NCBI GenBank assembly: GCA_902489075.1
Contig: CABTYO010000031.1
Span: forward strand, 1 to 21,597
Origin: an uncultured Faecalicatena sp.
GTDB lineage: Bacteria; Bacillota; Clostridia; Lachnospirales; Lachnospiraceae
Length of the DNA stretch: 21,597 bases
Direction: 5' to 3'
This document shows positions 14,690 to 21,597 of the stretch, one piece after another. The position numbers and the translations under genes were made by a program. The first letter of the stretch is position 1. Each line of letters begins with the position of its first letter. Under the pieces are notes generated by a model. It did not search any database. It was given only the letters and a program-made list of their open reading frames with translations, and was not told the DNA's origin.

Positions 14690-16015
14690 ATGATAGATAC
14701 CCATAAGAAAAAACGAATGATTATGATACTGTTTTCACTGTTTTTAACAACTGCTTCCATCGGTATCATTTTCGCAATTTCCCATATCCAGAAGAAAGAA
14801 AGCATCCGCCATGCCGGGTACGTTATGGCTGGTGAGATCAATAAGCTCCAGTATACCATTGACTCCCATTTATTAAATGCAGAGATTCTGGAAATGATCG
14901 TCGTCAATGACCAGGGTGTTGTCGAGAATTTTGATGAAACCGCCAAGAAGCTCTTTGCAAACGACCCGTCTATCCGCAGCCTGCAGCTGGCGCCGGACGG
15001 TGTTGTGACCTATGTCTACCCGCTGGAAGGGAACGAAGATGCATTCGGAGACCTTTTCTCAGACCCGGACCGGAAGACAGAGGCTGAATATGCACGTGAC
15101 ACCGGAGAGATGACTCTTGCCGGTCCCTTCGAACTCGCCCAGGGCGGGATGGGCATTGTGGCAAGACAGCCGATCTACTTGACTGATTCCCGTGGAAAAA
15201 ATTCCTTCTGGGGATTCAGCATCGTCATCATGGACACACCAGATATCTTTGAGACAACGGATCTGGAATCCCTTTCCAGCCAGGGATACAATTACAGGAT
15301 CTGGCGGATCCACCCTGATACTCAAAAAGTACAGGTTATCGTTGAAAATACGTCTGAAGAACTTTCCGACACTATAGATGAGACAATCCAGGTTCCGGGC
15401 GGGACATGGACTCTGAGCCTGACTCAGAAAGGCGGCTGGGTCCCGGTACATTTTCTGGTCATAGAAGGGATTGTGGCGCTGATCATCGTTCTCCTTATGA
15501 TCCTGGTCTTTCACAATATACTGACCATCCTGCATCAGAAGACAGAGCTTTCCAGGCAGGCGAACACCGATCAGCTGACAGGGCTGCACAATGACCGCTT
15601 TTTTACTGTCATGACCAAGAAACTGGTGGCTGACAGCACTCCTTTTGTCCTGTTCTATCTTGACCTGGATAAGTTCAAGCTGATCAATGACCAGTACGGA
15701 CATGATGTGGGGGATAAGCTCTTGAAAGAGACAGCCGCGCGGATTAAGTCCTGCATCCGTGAGCAGGATCTGGCCAGCAGGATCGGCGGCGATGAGTTTA
15801 CCGTCATTGTTCTGCATGAATTTGTCCCCGACTTTTTCGATACCCTTTCCAGACGCATGCTTGAGACAATTTCCCGGGATTTTACATGCGATGGTATCAG
15901 AATCGTGCCAAAAGCAAGCATCGGCTATGCCGCTTTTCCCTATGAGGAGAAGGAACTGGAAAAGCTGATCCGCCTTGCGGACCAGCGGATGTATTCCTTT
16001 AAAAAGAAAGTATAG
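14690..16015 (+). CDS. Membrane diguanylate cyclase with extracytoplasmic CHASE-like sensor
   Basis: A 441-residue protein that should make cyclic di-GMP. Membrane helix 1 is at about residues 8-30 (MIMILFSLFLTTASIGIIFA). A CHASE-like extracytoplasmic domain follows (QLAPDGVVTYVYPLEG, MGIVARQPIYL), helix 2 is around VIEGIVALIIVLLMILVFH, and the C-terminal GGDEF domain has DLDKFKLINDQYGH and an intact GGDEF at residues 366-370. An inhibitory I-site RxxD (REQD) precedes it by five residues, so product inhibition is likely. The frame is open further upstream, but ATG 14690 after AGGAAGGG is the better start. It is divergent from treP and lies before treR, inside the trehalose locus; a regulatory link is only suggested. 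Confidence 0.9.
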   Translation: MIDTHKKKRMIMILFSLFLTTASIGIIFAISHIQKKESIRHAGYVMAGEINKLQYTIDSHLLNAEILEMIVVNDQGVVENFDETAKKLFANDPSIRSLQLAPDGVVTYVYPLEGNEDAFGDLFSDPDRKTEAEYARDTGEMTLAGPFELAQGGMGIVARQPIYLTDSRGKNSFWGFSIVIMDTPDIFETTDLESLSSQGYNYRIWRIHPDTQKVQVIVENTSEELSDTIDETIQVPGGTWTLSLTQKGGWVPVHFLVIEGIVALIIVLLMILVFHNILTILHQKTELSRQANTDQLTGLHNDRFFTVMTKKLVADSTPFVLFYLDLDKFKLINDQYGHDVGDKLLKETAARIKSCIREQDLASRIGGDEFTVIVLHEFVPDFFDTLSRRMLETISRDFTCDGIRIVPKASIGYAAFPYEEKELEKLIRLADQRMYSFKKKV

Positions 16016-16036
16016 GGAATGGAATCTCTTCCTCCC

Positions 16037-16084
16037 TTGACTTCTCCGTTCTGTCCATTATAATAAAAGAAGATGTTTAAACAA
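16037..16084 (+). promoter_or_regulatory. treR promoter with TreR-type operator
   Basis: TTGACT (16037-16042) and TATAAT (16059-16064) are spaced by 16 nt. TGTTTAAACAAG (16073-16084), a near-complete third copy of the treP operator palindrome, sits at the expected transcription start. This points to autoregulation of treR. Confidence 0.82.
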
Positions 16085-16110
16085 GCATATATGAGAGAAA
16101 AGGTGAAGTT

Positions 16111-16833
16111 ATGCCAAAAGCAAAATTTGAAACAATTTATAAAGATTTAAAACAGAAGATCGAAGACCAGGAGTATCCTTATCAGGAACTGCTCCCCTCT
16201 GAGAATACCATGGTAGATATCTATGGCTGCTCCCGCAACACCATCCGCAGGGCCATCTCCAATCTGGCAGAAGCCGGTTATGTGCAGTCCCTCCACGGCA
16301 AAGGAGTCCGCGTCATCTATCAGCCCATTGACCAAGCTTCCTTTACCATCGGCGGAATCGAATCCTTCAAGGAATCAGCCGCCAGGAACCATAAAATCAC
16401 ACACACAGAGGTCGTGCAGTTTGCTGAGATTACTGCGGACGAAAGAATTTCTGCAAAGACAGGGTTCCCGGCAGGAAGTGAACTCTACTATATCCAGCGT
16501 GTCCGTTATCTGGAAGACAAGGCTCTGATCCTGGATGTGAACATGTTCCTGAAATCCGTCGTCCCCGGACTCACAAAAGAGATTGCCGGAAAGTCGATCT
16601 ATGAATATATTGAAAATGAATTGGGAATGGCTATTATCACAAGTAAACGCAAAATGACCGTGGAACGGGCTTCCGAGATCGATGAGAAGTATCTGGAACT
16701 TAACGACTATAACTGCCTCGCCGTCATCACAGGGCAGGTCTATAATGCAGACGGCATCATGTTCGAGTATACCCAGTCCCGGCACCGGCCGGATTACTTC
16801 TGTTTCCAGGACACAGCTACCCGGAGGCGGTGA
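16111..16833 (+). CDS. treR: GntR-family trehalose operon repressor (HTH plus UTRA)
   Basis: A 240-residue transcription factor. The N-terminal winged helix (residues 1-70) shows the GntR hallmarks LPSENTMVDIYGCSRNTIRRAISNL compressed here to its core RNTIRRAISNLAEAGYV. Residues about 80-235 are a UTRA ligand-binding domain (AKTGFPAGSELYYIQRVR, TSKRKMTVERASEIDEKYL, the closing YTQSRHRPDYFCF). In relatives trehalose-6-phosphate is the inducer. Three CTTGTTTAAACAAG-type palindromes, two at treP and one at its own promoter, are the likely targets. The ATG at 16111 has AAAAGGTG upstream. The stop codon lies in a small hairpin with stem TACCCGG/CCGGGTA (16818-16843). Confidence 0.9.
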   Translation: MPKAKFETIYKDLKQKIEDQEYPYQELLPSENTMVDIYGCSRNTIRRAISNLAEAGYVQSLHGKGVRVIYQPIDQASFTIGGIESFKESAARNHKITHTEVVQFAEITADERISAKTGFPAGSELYYIQRVRYLEDKALILDVNMFLKSVVPGLTKEIAGKSIYEYIENELGMAIITSKRKMTVERASEIDEKYLELNDYNCLAVITGQVYNADGIMFEYTQSRHRPDYFCFQDTATRRR

Positions 16834-16879
16834 AAACCGGGTACGGCTGACGGAAAGCGGGATTGCCCGGAGGCGGTGA
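16820..16879. repeat. 14-bp direct repeat at the treR 3' end
   Basis: CCCGGAGGCGGTGA occurs at 16820-16833, including the treR stop, and at 16866-16879. The copies are 46 bp apart start to start. No role is evident. Confidence 0.5.
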
Positions 16880-16907
16880 TTTTGGGATAGGAAAGGAATT
16901 GAGATAC

Positions 16908-17492
16908 ATGTGTGGACGTTATTATATTGATGATGAGACAGCCCGGGAGATCGAGCGGCTTGTCCGTCATCTGGACCAGAAGCTGAAAATAAATGGGAAA
17001 AGGGATGTCTATCCCTCCGGGCAGGCACCTGTCATCACAGGACACCAGAATGAATTTTCCGCGGAACTTTTTACATGGGGATTCCCCGGATTTGACAGGA
17101 AGAACCTGATCATCAATGCCCGTTCTGAGACCGCCCTGGAAAAAAGGACCTTTAAGGACAGTATCCGAAGCTGCAGATGTGCCATCCCGGCCGCAGGATT
17201 CTATGAATGGAATAAAGAAAAGGAAAAGTACACCTTTCAACGGCCCGATGGCAGGATCTGCTATCTCGCCGGATTCTACAAAGAATTCGAGGACAGTATC
17301 CGATTTGTCATCCTGACTACGGATGCGAACGATTCTATGAAAGCTGTACATCACCGGATGCCTCTGATTTTGAATGAGGAAGAACTAGATGCCTGGCTTT
17401 TTGATGATTCCCGGACAGAACTGATTCTGCACAAGGTACCGGGAATGCTCAAAAAGGAAGCAGAGTATGAACAGCAGACACTGCCTCTTTAA
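16908..17492 (+). CDS. SRAP-domain protein (HMCES/YedK family)
   Basis: A 194-residue protein of the SOS-response-associated peptidase family, which crosslinks to abasic sites in single-stranded DNA through its second residue. The start at ATG 16908 gives MCGRYY, putting Cys2 at the N-terminus after methionine removal, as required; the earlier in-frame ATG at 16863 would bury the cysteine. Other active-site residues are Asn70 (NARSE), Glu100 (GFYEW) and His148 (HHRMP). All are present, so it should be functional. It stands alone on the plus strand, converging on the histidine kinase gene 38 bp away. Confidence 0.93.
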   Translation: MCGRYYIDDETAREIERLVRHLDQKLKINGKRDVYPSGQAPVITGHQNEFSAELFTWGFPGFDRKNLIINARSETALEKRTFKDSIRSCRCAIPAAGFYEWNKEKEKYTFQRPDGRICYLAGFYKEFEDSIRFVILTTDANDSMKAVHHRMPLILNEEELDAWLFDDSRTELILHKVPGMLKKEAEYEQQTLPL

Positions 17493-17530
17493 AGCAGGGG
17501 AAGAAAAAGAAGCAAAAGAACGGCTTGAAG

Positions 17531-18958
17531 CTATACAGGCCTGGAAACAGGGGCGCTGAGTAAAATCTGAAACTGGTTTTTCCCGTCTTCATACAGACAT
17601 GTGATCTCTCCGCCCAGTTTCTCCACGATCTTCTGTGCAATGGCAAGCCCCAGTCCGGTACCGCCCCGGGAGGTTCTTGCCCGGTCCCCTCTGACAAACG
17701 CATCAAACAGGACCGGCCGGATCTCCTCTGCGATCGGCTCGCCGTCATCTGCCACCCGGATTTCTACTCTTCCCTGTTCTTCTTTTATACTCACCCAGGC
17801 ACCATGCCCGGTCTGATTATACTTCACGATATTCCCCAGAAGATTCTCAATCACCCTTGTAAATTCTTTCTGGTCCACATCTGCCCAGACCGGTGTCTCC
17901 GGTATCTCGATATGCATCTCGATCCCCTTCTCTTCCAGCTCCTCATAATATTCCACACAGACAGTCCGCACCAGTTCACAGAGATCGGTCCGTTTCGTCT
18001 CCAGTTCGTACTCCGGATTGTCCAGTTTTAACATCAGGAACATCTCATTGACAAGCACGTCGACCCGGACCGCCTTCTTATCGATAATCTGATAATAGCT
18101 GTTGAAGTCTTCATCCTTTACCAGCCCCTCCTCCAGTGCATTGGCATAACTTTTGATCGTTGCTACCGGGGTCTTGATATCATGGGAAAGCTCCAGAAGC
18201 ATCCGGTTCTTCTTCTCTTCCAGCACCCGTTTTTCCCTTTTTTCCTGTTCCAGCCGTTCTGTCATAATATTGAAGCTGTCGCGGATCTCTTCGAATTCCT
18301 TCTGCGCCTGAAAATCCAGATGCACCTGGTCTACGCCCTGCTCGATCACCTGCTCCATCCCGCCGATAATCTCATTCAGAGGTTTTTTGATTTTCCGTGC
18401 CAGATAACGGCTCATCAGGAAACAGTTTCCGAAGAAAATCACAATGAATAAAAGCAGGATTCCTGCTCCGATCTTTCCTCCTCCGATCCCATTATTCACG
18501 GTGTAATTATAGGTCAGAGTCAAGATATTCCTGTCCAGCTTTACAAAATAATAAAAGGTCTTCCCATCCTCTTTCGCTATATTCATGAAACCACGGTATT
18601 TTTTTGCAGAAGTGTCTGTATCCACCAGCTTGTCTACCACCAGATACTCGTAGATCTCTTCCTGCGTATAGGACTGCGGCTGATCCTTTTTGTCCCCATA
18701 TACCTCCAGGACATGATACTTCTGATCCAGCTTTTCTATCCAGCCGCCCATCCTGTAAAGTGAGCTCAGATCCCCGGTCTTCCCGTCTTCGTCCACGAGA
18801 TCATAGGGGGCCAGCGTTTCTATCTTTCCGCCGCTGATCCCGATGAGCATTGCAAACAGACAGATATACGCCCCTATAACAAGCAGAACTGCAAACAAAA
18901 TGTAACTCGTGACCAGCTGTCGGAATACACTGCCTGTTTTCTTCCTTCTCTTTCTCAT
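17531..18958 (-). CDS. Two-component sensor histidine kinase
   Basis: A 475-residue membrane kinase. Helix 1 is at about residues 14-42 and helix 2 at about 163-185, framing an extracytoplasmic sensor of about 120 residues. A HAMP linker follows, then HisKA with His259 in ELSHDIKTPVATIKS, and the HATPase with the N-box ENLLGNIVKYNQ, G1 DDGEP and G2 GGTGLGLAIAQKIV. It overlaps the response regulator gene by 4 bp and is the last gene of the minus-strand operon with the ABC exporter and metallopeptidase. The signal is unknown; the sensor is larger than the short loop of Bce-type kinases, so direct ligand sensing is possible. Confidence 0.93.
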   Translation of the reverse strand: MRKRRKKTGSVFRQLVTSYILFAVLLVIGAYICLFAMLIGISGGKIETLAPYDLVDEDGKTGDLSSLYRMGGWIEKLDQKYHVLEVYGDKKDQPQSYTQEEIYEYLVVDKLVDTDTSAKKYRGFMNIAKEDGKTFYYFVKLDRNILTLTYNYTVNNGIGGGKIGAGILLLFIVIFFGNCFLMSRYLARKIKKPLNEIIGGMEQVIEQGVDQVHLDFQAQKEFEEIRDSFNIMTERLEQEKREKRVLEEKKNRMLLELSHDIKTPVATIKSYANALEEGLVKDEDFNSYYQIIDKKAVRVDVLVNEMFLMLKLDNPEYELETKRTDLCELVRTVCVEYYEELEEKGIEMHIEIPETPVWADVDQKEFTRVIENLLGNIVKYNQTGHGAWVSIKEEQGRVEIRVADDGEPIAEEIRPVLFDAFVRGDRARTSRGGTGLGLAIAQKIVEKLGGEITCLYEDGKNQFQILLSAPVSRPV

Positions 18959-19653
18959 ACTTCCTTCTCCAGTTTATATCCCAGACCTTTTACTGTCTTG
19001 ATCTGTGGTGCCGTGCCGGATGGTCTCTCCAGCTTGCTGCGCAGGTTGCTGATATGTACCATCACCGTATTGTCATCCCCGGCGTAGGTCTCCTCCCATA
19101 CCTGTTCGAATATCTGCTGTTTCGTATAGATCCGCCCCGGATGCTCCATAAAAAGCTTCAGGATTTTAAATTCTGTGGAGGTCAGGCTGATTCCCTCGCC
19201 ATCCAGCGTGACTGTTCCCTCCCTGGTCTTAAGTTCCAGTCCTTTCATCTGCAGGACATCCTGCCTCTTTCCCGTTTCCTCCTGATAATCGTAATTACGC
19301 CGCAGCTGTGCCTTGATCCGTGCGACCACTTCCAGCGGATTGTAGGGCTTTGTGATATAATCGTCCGCCCCCAGCTCCAGTCCCAGGATCTTATCATAAT
19401 CCTCGCTCTTCGCAGTCAGCATGATCGCAGGAATCCTGCTGGTCTCCCGGATCTTCCGAAGAACTGCAAATCCGTCCAGCCCCGGCATCATGATATCGAG
19501 AAGTGCCAGATGGACTTCCTCCTGCCGGAAGATCTCCATCGCCTCGATCCCGTCCTTTGCCTTTCTGATTCCAATCTGCTCCCTGCTCAAATATAACTCC
19601 AAAACATCCAAAAGCTCAGTCTCATCGTCCGCAGCCAAAATTGTGTATTCCAT
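18955..19653 (-). CDS. OmpR/PhoB-type response regulator
   Basis: A 232-residue DNA-binding regulator paired with the kinase downstream. The receiver has the acidic pair Asp9-Asp10, phosphoacceptor Asp53 (LALLDIMMPGLDG), Thr80 and Lys102 (YITKPYNP). The C-terminal winged helix shows LTSTEFKILKLF, RIYTKQQIFEQVW and VMVHISNLRSKLE. All phosphorylation residues are present. The start ATG at 19653 is preceded by GGGAGAG. It lies 42 bp after the metallopeptidase gene, suggesting one transcript, and it may regulate its own operon. Confidence 0.94.
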   Translation of the reverse strand: MEYTILAADDETELLDVLELYLSREQIGIRKAKDGIEAMEIFRQEEVHLALLDIMMPGLDGFAVLRKIRETSRIPAIMLTAKSEDYDKILGLELGADDYITKPYNPLEVVARIKAQLRRNYDYQEETGKRQDVLQMKGLELKTREGTVTLDGEGISLTSTEFKILKLFMEHPGRIYTKQQIFEQVWEETYAGDDNTVMVHISNLRSKLERPSGTAPQIKTVKGLGYKLEKEV

Positions 19654-19695
19654 CTTTTCTCTCCCTGCTGTCCATTCCTTTTCTTCATCTGATTC

Positions 19696-20754
19696 TCAGC
19701 TCATCACCGCTTCATCCAGCAGTTCGTCCAGGCTCTTCGAAAAATCGATCTGTCTCTTCCAGTCCGGGGAGATCTGATCCAGGATCAGACATTTTGCCAT
19801 CCCGGTCCGGTAATATTTTCCTCTTCCCCCTTCAAACTGTCCCAGTGTATCCAGGTATCGTTTCTGATATTCCGCTTCTCCGCCGCCCTCCTGCATTTTC
19901 AGGATATTGGCCTCTACATAATATGCCGTCCCTTCTGTCAGTTCACAGCGCTGTTCCGCCTTCACCGCTTCAGCCGGCATCCCTTTTCTCCGCTGTTCCT
20001 CAGACTTTCTATATTCTAATACAGCGCTCTTCATTTCGTCAATCCCGGTCTTGGATTCCTCTCCCTTAAGTGCACTGCCTTTATCTGCGATCGCTTTTAA
20101 TGTCTTCATCTCCTGCGCCACAGCCTTTTTTACGTCAGCCTTTTGATCTACCGCCTTCACAAGAATCTGCTCCTCTGATTCTCCGTCCTGCTCCCCGGCA
20201 TCCTTTCCGGTTGTACCTTCATCCATATTCTCCAGTTCTGCCGTGAGTTCTTCCGCTGTCATCTTCTCTCCTAATATGGCAAAACTGCTCATCTGCCATG
20301 CATGAAATCCCTCATGCCAGATCGTCGCAATCTGTTCCTCTTTCCCATAACCACTGCCGGCTGTCATACCCTCTATGCCTCCGGCGAGAGACATCATGCC
20401 ATCCATCTGTTCCAGCGTAGGAACGACGACTTCAAAATGATCCCCTACCGGATATGCAGTCCCCGCAAATGTCTCAAGAACCGGAGCGCGTTCCTCTATT
20501 TTCCCCTGATAGAAGACAGAATCCTTTTTCCCATCATACATTGCTACCGGATAGTTCTCCAGACGGAAATCCTGAAATCCCAGCTGATCCACCTCTGGCT
20601 GCAGCTTCACTGCCGCCTCATATACCGCCTTGTCCTCACTGCCGATTCCCGTCTTTCCTGTCAGAATCCAGCCTGCAAGGAGCGCTGTCCCTGTCACTAC
20701 AGCAAGGGCTTTACATAGAATACCATTTTTTGTAAATGCTGCTTTCTTATTCAC
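19696..20754 (-). CDS. Membrane-anchored HExxH metallopeptidase-like protein
   Basis: A 352-residue protein with an N-terminal membrane helix (residues about 13-33) and an extracytoplasmic body. ATIWHEGFHAWQ contains HEGFH (His147, Glu148, His151), the zinc-binding core of a gluzincin-type peptidase; CELTEGTAYYVE (Glu274) is a plausible third ligand. Between them is an insert rich in Glu, Lys and Asp (about residues 165-265). The start is a GTG at 20754 after GGAAGGAGG, only 2 nt beyond the permease stop, so the genes are coupled. The frame remains open well upstream inside the permease gene, but that part is shadow. I cannot name a family; a role in processing a peptide substrate of the ABC system is inference. 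Confidence 0.7.
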   Translation of the reverse strand: MNKKAAFTKNGILCKALAVVTGTALLAGWILTGKTGIGSEDKAVYEAAVKLQPEVDQLGFQDFRLENYPVAMYDGKKDSVFYQGKIEERAPVLETFAGTAYPVGDHFEVVVPTLEQMDGMMSLAGGIEGMTAGSGYGKEEQIATIWHEGFHAWQMSSFAILGEKMTAEELTAELENMDEGTTGKDAGEQDGESEEQILVKAVDQKADVKKAVAQEMKTLKAIADKGSALKGEESKTGIDEMKSAVLEYRKSEEQRRKGMPAEAVKAEQRCELTEGTAYYVEANILKMQEGGGEAEYQKRYLDTLGQFEGGRGKYYRTGMAKCLILDQISPDWKRQIDFSKSLDELLDEAVMS

Positions 20755-20756
20755 GT

Positions 20757-21512
20757 TTATGCCTCCTTCCTGCGGAATATATATAACATCACTGCACAGA
20801 CATACAGTACCAGCAGGCCTCCCAGGATACTGTGTATCTGCACTGTTTTCCCGGACAGCAGACTGACTGCCTGTGCTTCTGTCCGATACAGGTCCGGTAC
20901 CACAAACAGAAGTGCTCTCAGCAGTCCCCTGGCTGCCCCTGACACGATCCCGGATATTGTCTCCAGAATCGGATGCATCGTTCCAATGAGCATAAATGCT
21001 GTACAGAGCACCCCTGCTGCCATCCCCGGAAGGATCAGGCTGACTGCACTGGTAAACAGGCTGACTGCCGCCGTGCTCACTGAAAAAATCAAAAATGCCG
21101 GAATGCTTTTCGCCAGAACACCATACTCCCCTTTCAAAGCTGCAAATACCATGACACCTGCGTACAGGATAAACAGCGCCCCCAGAGAACTGATGATATT
21201 GGCAAGAGCCAGCTGACCGTGGTATTTCCACTGGCTGATTCCACGGATCCACACGAGATGGCTGGTCCTTCTCTCATATTCATTGGGAATCGTCCGCAGG
21301 CTGAGTGCAATCGCAATCCCGCCTCCGATCACAGAGATCACATTCATAACCAGCGGCATCACCATCTCAAACTCCGTAATGGACACTCCGTTAATTGACA
21401 GTGTTGCTGCACCGCTCATGCACATCATGACGACGAACATTCCCAGCACAACCACAACATAAATATCTTTTCTTCTGATCCGCTCCTTCAGCGCATTCTT
21501 CATAATTCCCAT
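20757..21512 (-). CDS. ABC-2 type transporter permease
   Basis: A 251-residue protein with about six hydrophobic segments (DIYVVVVLGMFVVMMCMSGA, VMNVISVIGGGIAIALSL, a middle pair, a Gly/Ala-rich pair, and LGGLLVLYVCAVMLYIF), ending in RRKEA. The cytoplasmic loop YERRTSHLVWIRGISQW is like the substrate-facing region in the ABC-2 permeases of lantibiotic immunity and other peptide exporters, which are about 250 residues. It starts 1 nt after the ATPase stop (AGGAGGAAAA-like site GGAGGAAAATAAG) and is coupled to the metallopeptidase. The substrate is unknown. Confidence 0.85.
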   Translation of the reverse strand: MGIMKNALKERIRRKDIYVVVVLGMFVVMMCMSGAATLSINGVSITEFEMVMPLVMNVISVIGGGIAIALSLRTIPNEYERRTSHLVWIRGISQWKYHGQLALANIISSLGALFILYAGVMVFAALKGEYGVLAKSIPAFLIFSVSTAAVSLFTSAVSLILPGMAAGVLCTAFMLIGTMHPILETISGIVSGAARGLLRALLFVVPDLYRTEAQAVSLLSGKTVQIHSILGGLLVLYVCAVMLYIFRRKEA

Positions 21513-21513
21513 C

Positions 21514-21597
21514 TTATTTTCCTCCGATTTTCTCTACAAATATTTCTTCCAGGCTTCTTACTTCTTTTCCTTTTTCCCATTCATAGAGCAGATTGCC
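21514..21597 (-). CDS. ABC transporter ATPase, C-terminal end (partial)
   Basis: The last 27 codons of a gene that enters from beyond the window edge. They read GNLLYEWEKGKEVRSLEEIF followed by VEKIGGK and TAA. The pattern S-LEEIFVEKIGG is the usual end of ABC-2-type ATPases. It is followed after 1 nt by the permease, so this is the energising subunit of that exporter. The catalytic motifs are outside the window. Confidence 0.75.
   Translation of the reverse strand, partial: GNLLYEWEKGKEVRSLEEIFVEKIGGK

Noticed and set aside
16818..16843. TACCCGG/CCGGGTA hairpin as treR terminator
   Set aside because: It spans the stop codon and has no T-run after it.
20755..21252. N-terminal extension of the metallopeptidase into the permease gene
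   Set aside because: The extension is out of frame with a well-supported permease, lacks hydrophobic or domain character, and the GTG at 20754 has a strong GGAAGGAGG site.
1..21597. tRNA, rRNA genes or CRISPR arrays
   Set aside because: No cloverleaf, rRNA-like stretch or regularly spaced repeat was recognised on either strand.

Overview
The window looks like a chromosomal segment of a gut-type Firmicute, most likely a Lachnospiraceae (Clostridia). The basis is the GGAGG-type ribosome binding sites, use of GTG and TTG starts, the QueH, YolD/Y-polymerase and AAA-ATPase/PD-(D/E)XK families, and a PTS trehalose operon under a GntR/UTRA TreR. The genus cannot be named from the sequence alone.

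Layout. 1-2154: argH and queH on the minus strand. 2192-2313: a dense inverted-repeat element. 2415-3921: an SsuB/TauB-type ABC ATPase and an SsuC/TauC-type permease on the plus strand; the permease breaks off after residue 231. 3913-10445: a minus-strand block with an AAA-ATPase/nuclease, YolD, a Y-family DNA polymerase, an SGNH hydrolase, a large serine recombinase and a small coupled ORF. 10589-10696: the missing C-terminus of the permease, on the opposite strand. 10741-16833: the trehalose locus (treC, treP, a membrane GGDEF protein, treR) with three matching TreR-type operators. 16908-17492: an SRAP protein. 17531-21597: a minus-strand operon of ABC ATPase (partial), ABC-2 permease, membrane-anchored HExxH metallopeptidase, response regulator and histidine kinase.

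Main discovery. The permease is cut by an inversion of about 6.8 kb (about 3866 to 10696). Flipping the segment joins codon 231 (TTT) to AAA ATG GAT TGG at 10693 and restores a 265-residue permease with its last membrane helix. The two breakpoints share only TTT. The two non-permease half-sites carry the same motif (G-x-GG-x-AAAGA) at the same distance (11-20 nt) from a TT core, the arrangement expected for a large serine recombinase site. A large serine recombinase with an unusual C-terminal winged-helix-like extension is encoded inside the segment, beside the permease C-terminus. I infer a recombinase-driven ON/OFF switch of a nitrate/sulfonate/thiamine-precursor-type ABC importer, caught in the OFF orientation. 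The split gene is seen directly. That the recombinase does it, and that it is reversible, is inference.

The remaining genes are mostly conventional. Trehalose is taken up and phosphorylated by TreP, cleaved by TreC, and controlled by TreR at operators over both the treP and treR promoters. The terminal operon resembles antimicrobial-peptide sensing/export or immunity loci, with a metallopeptidase as an added component.
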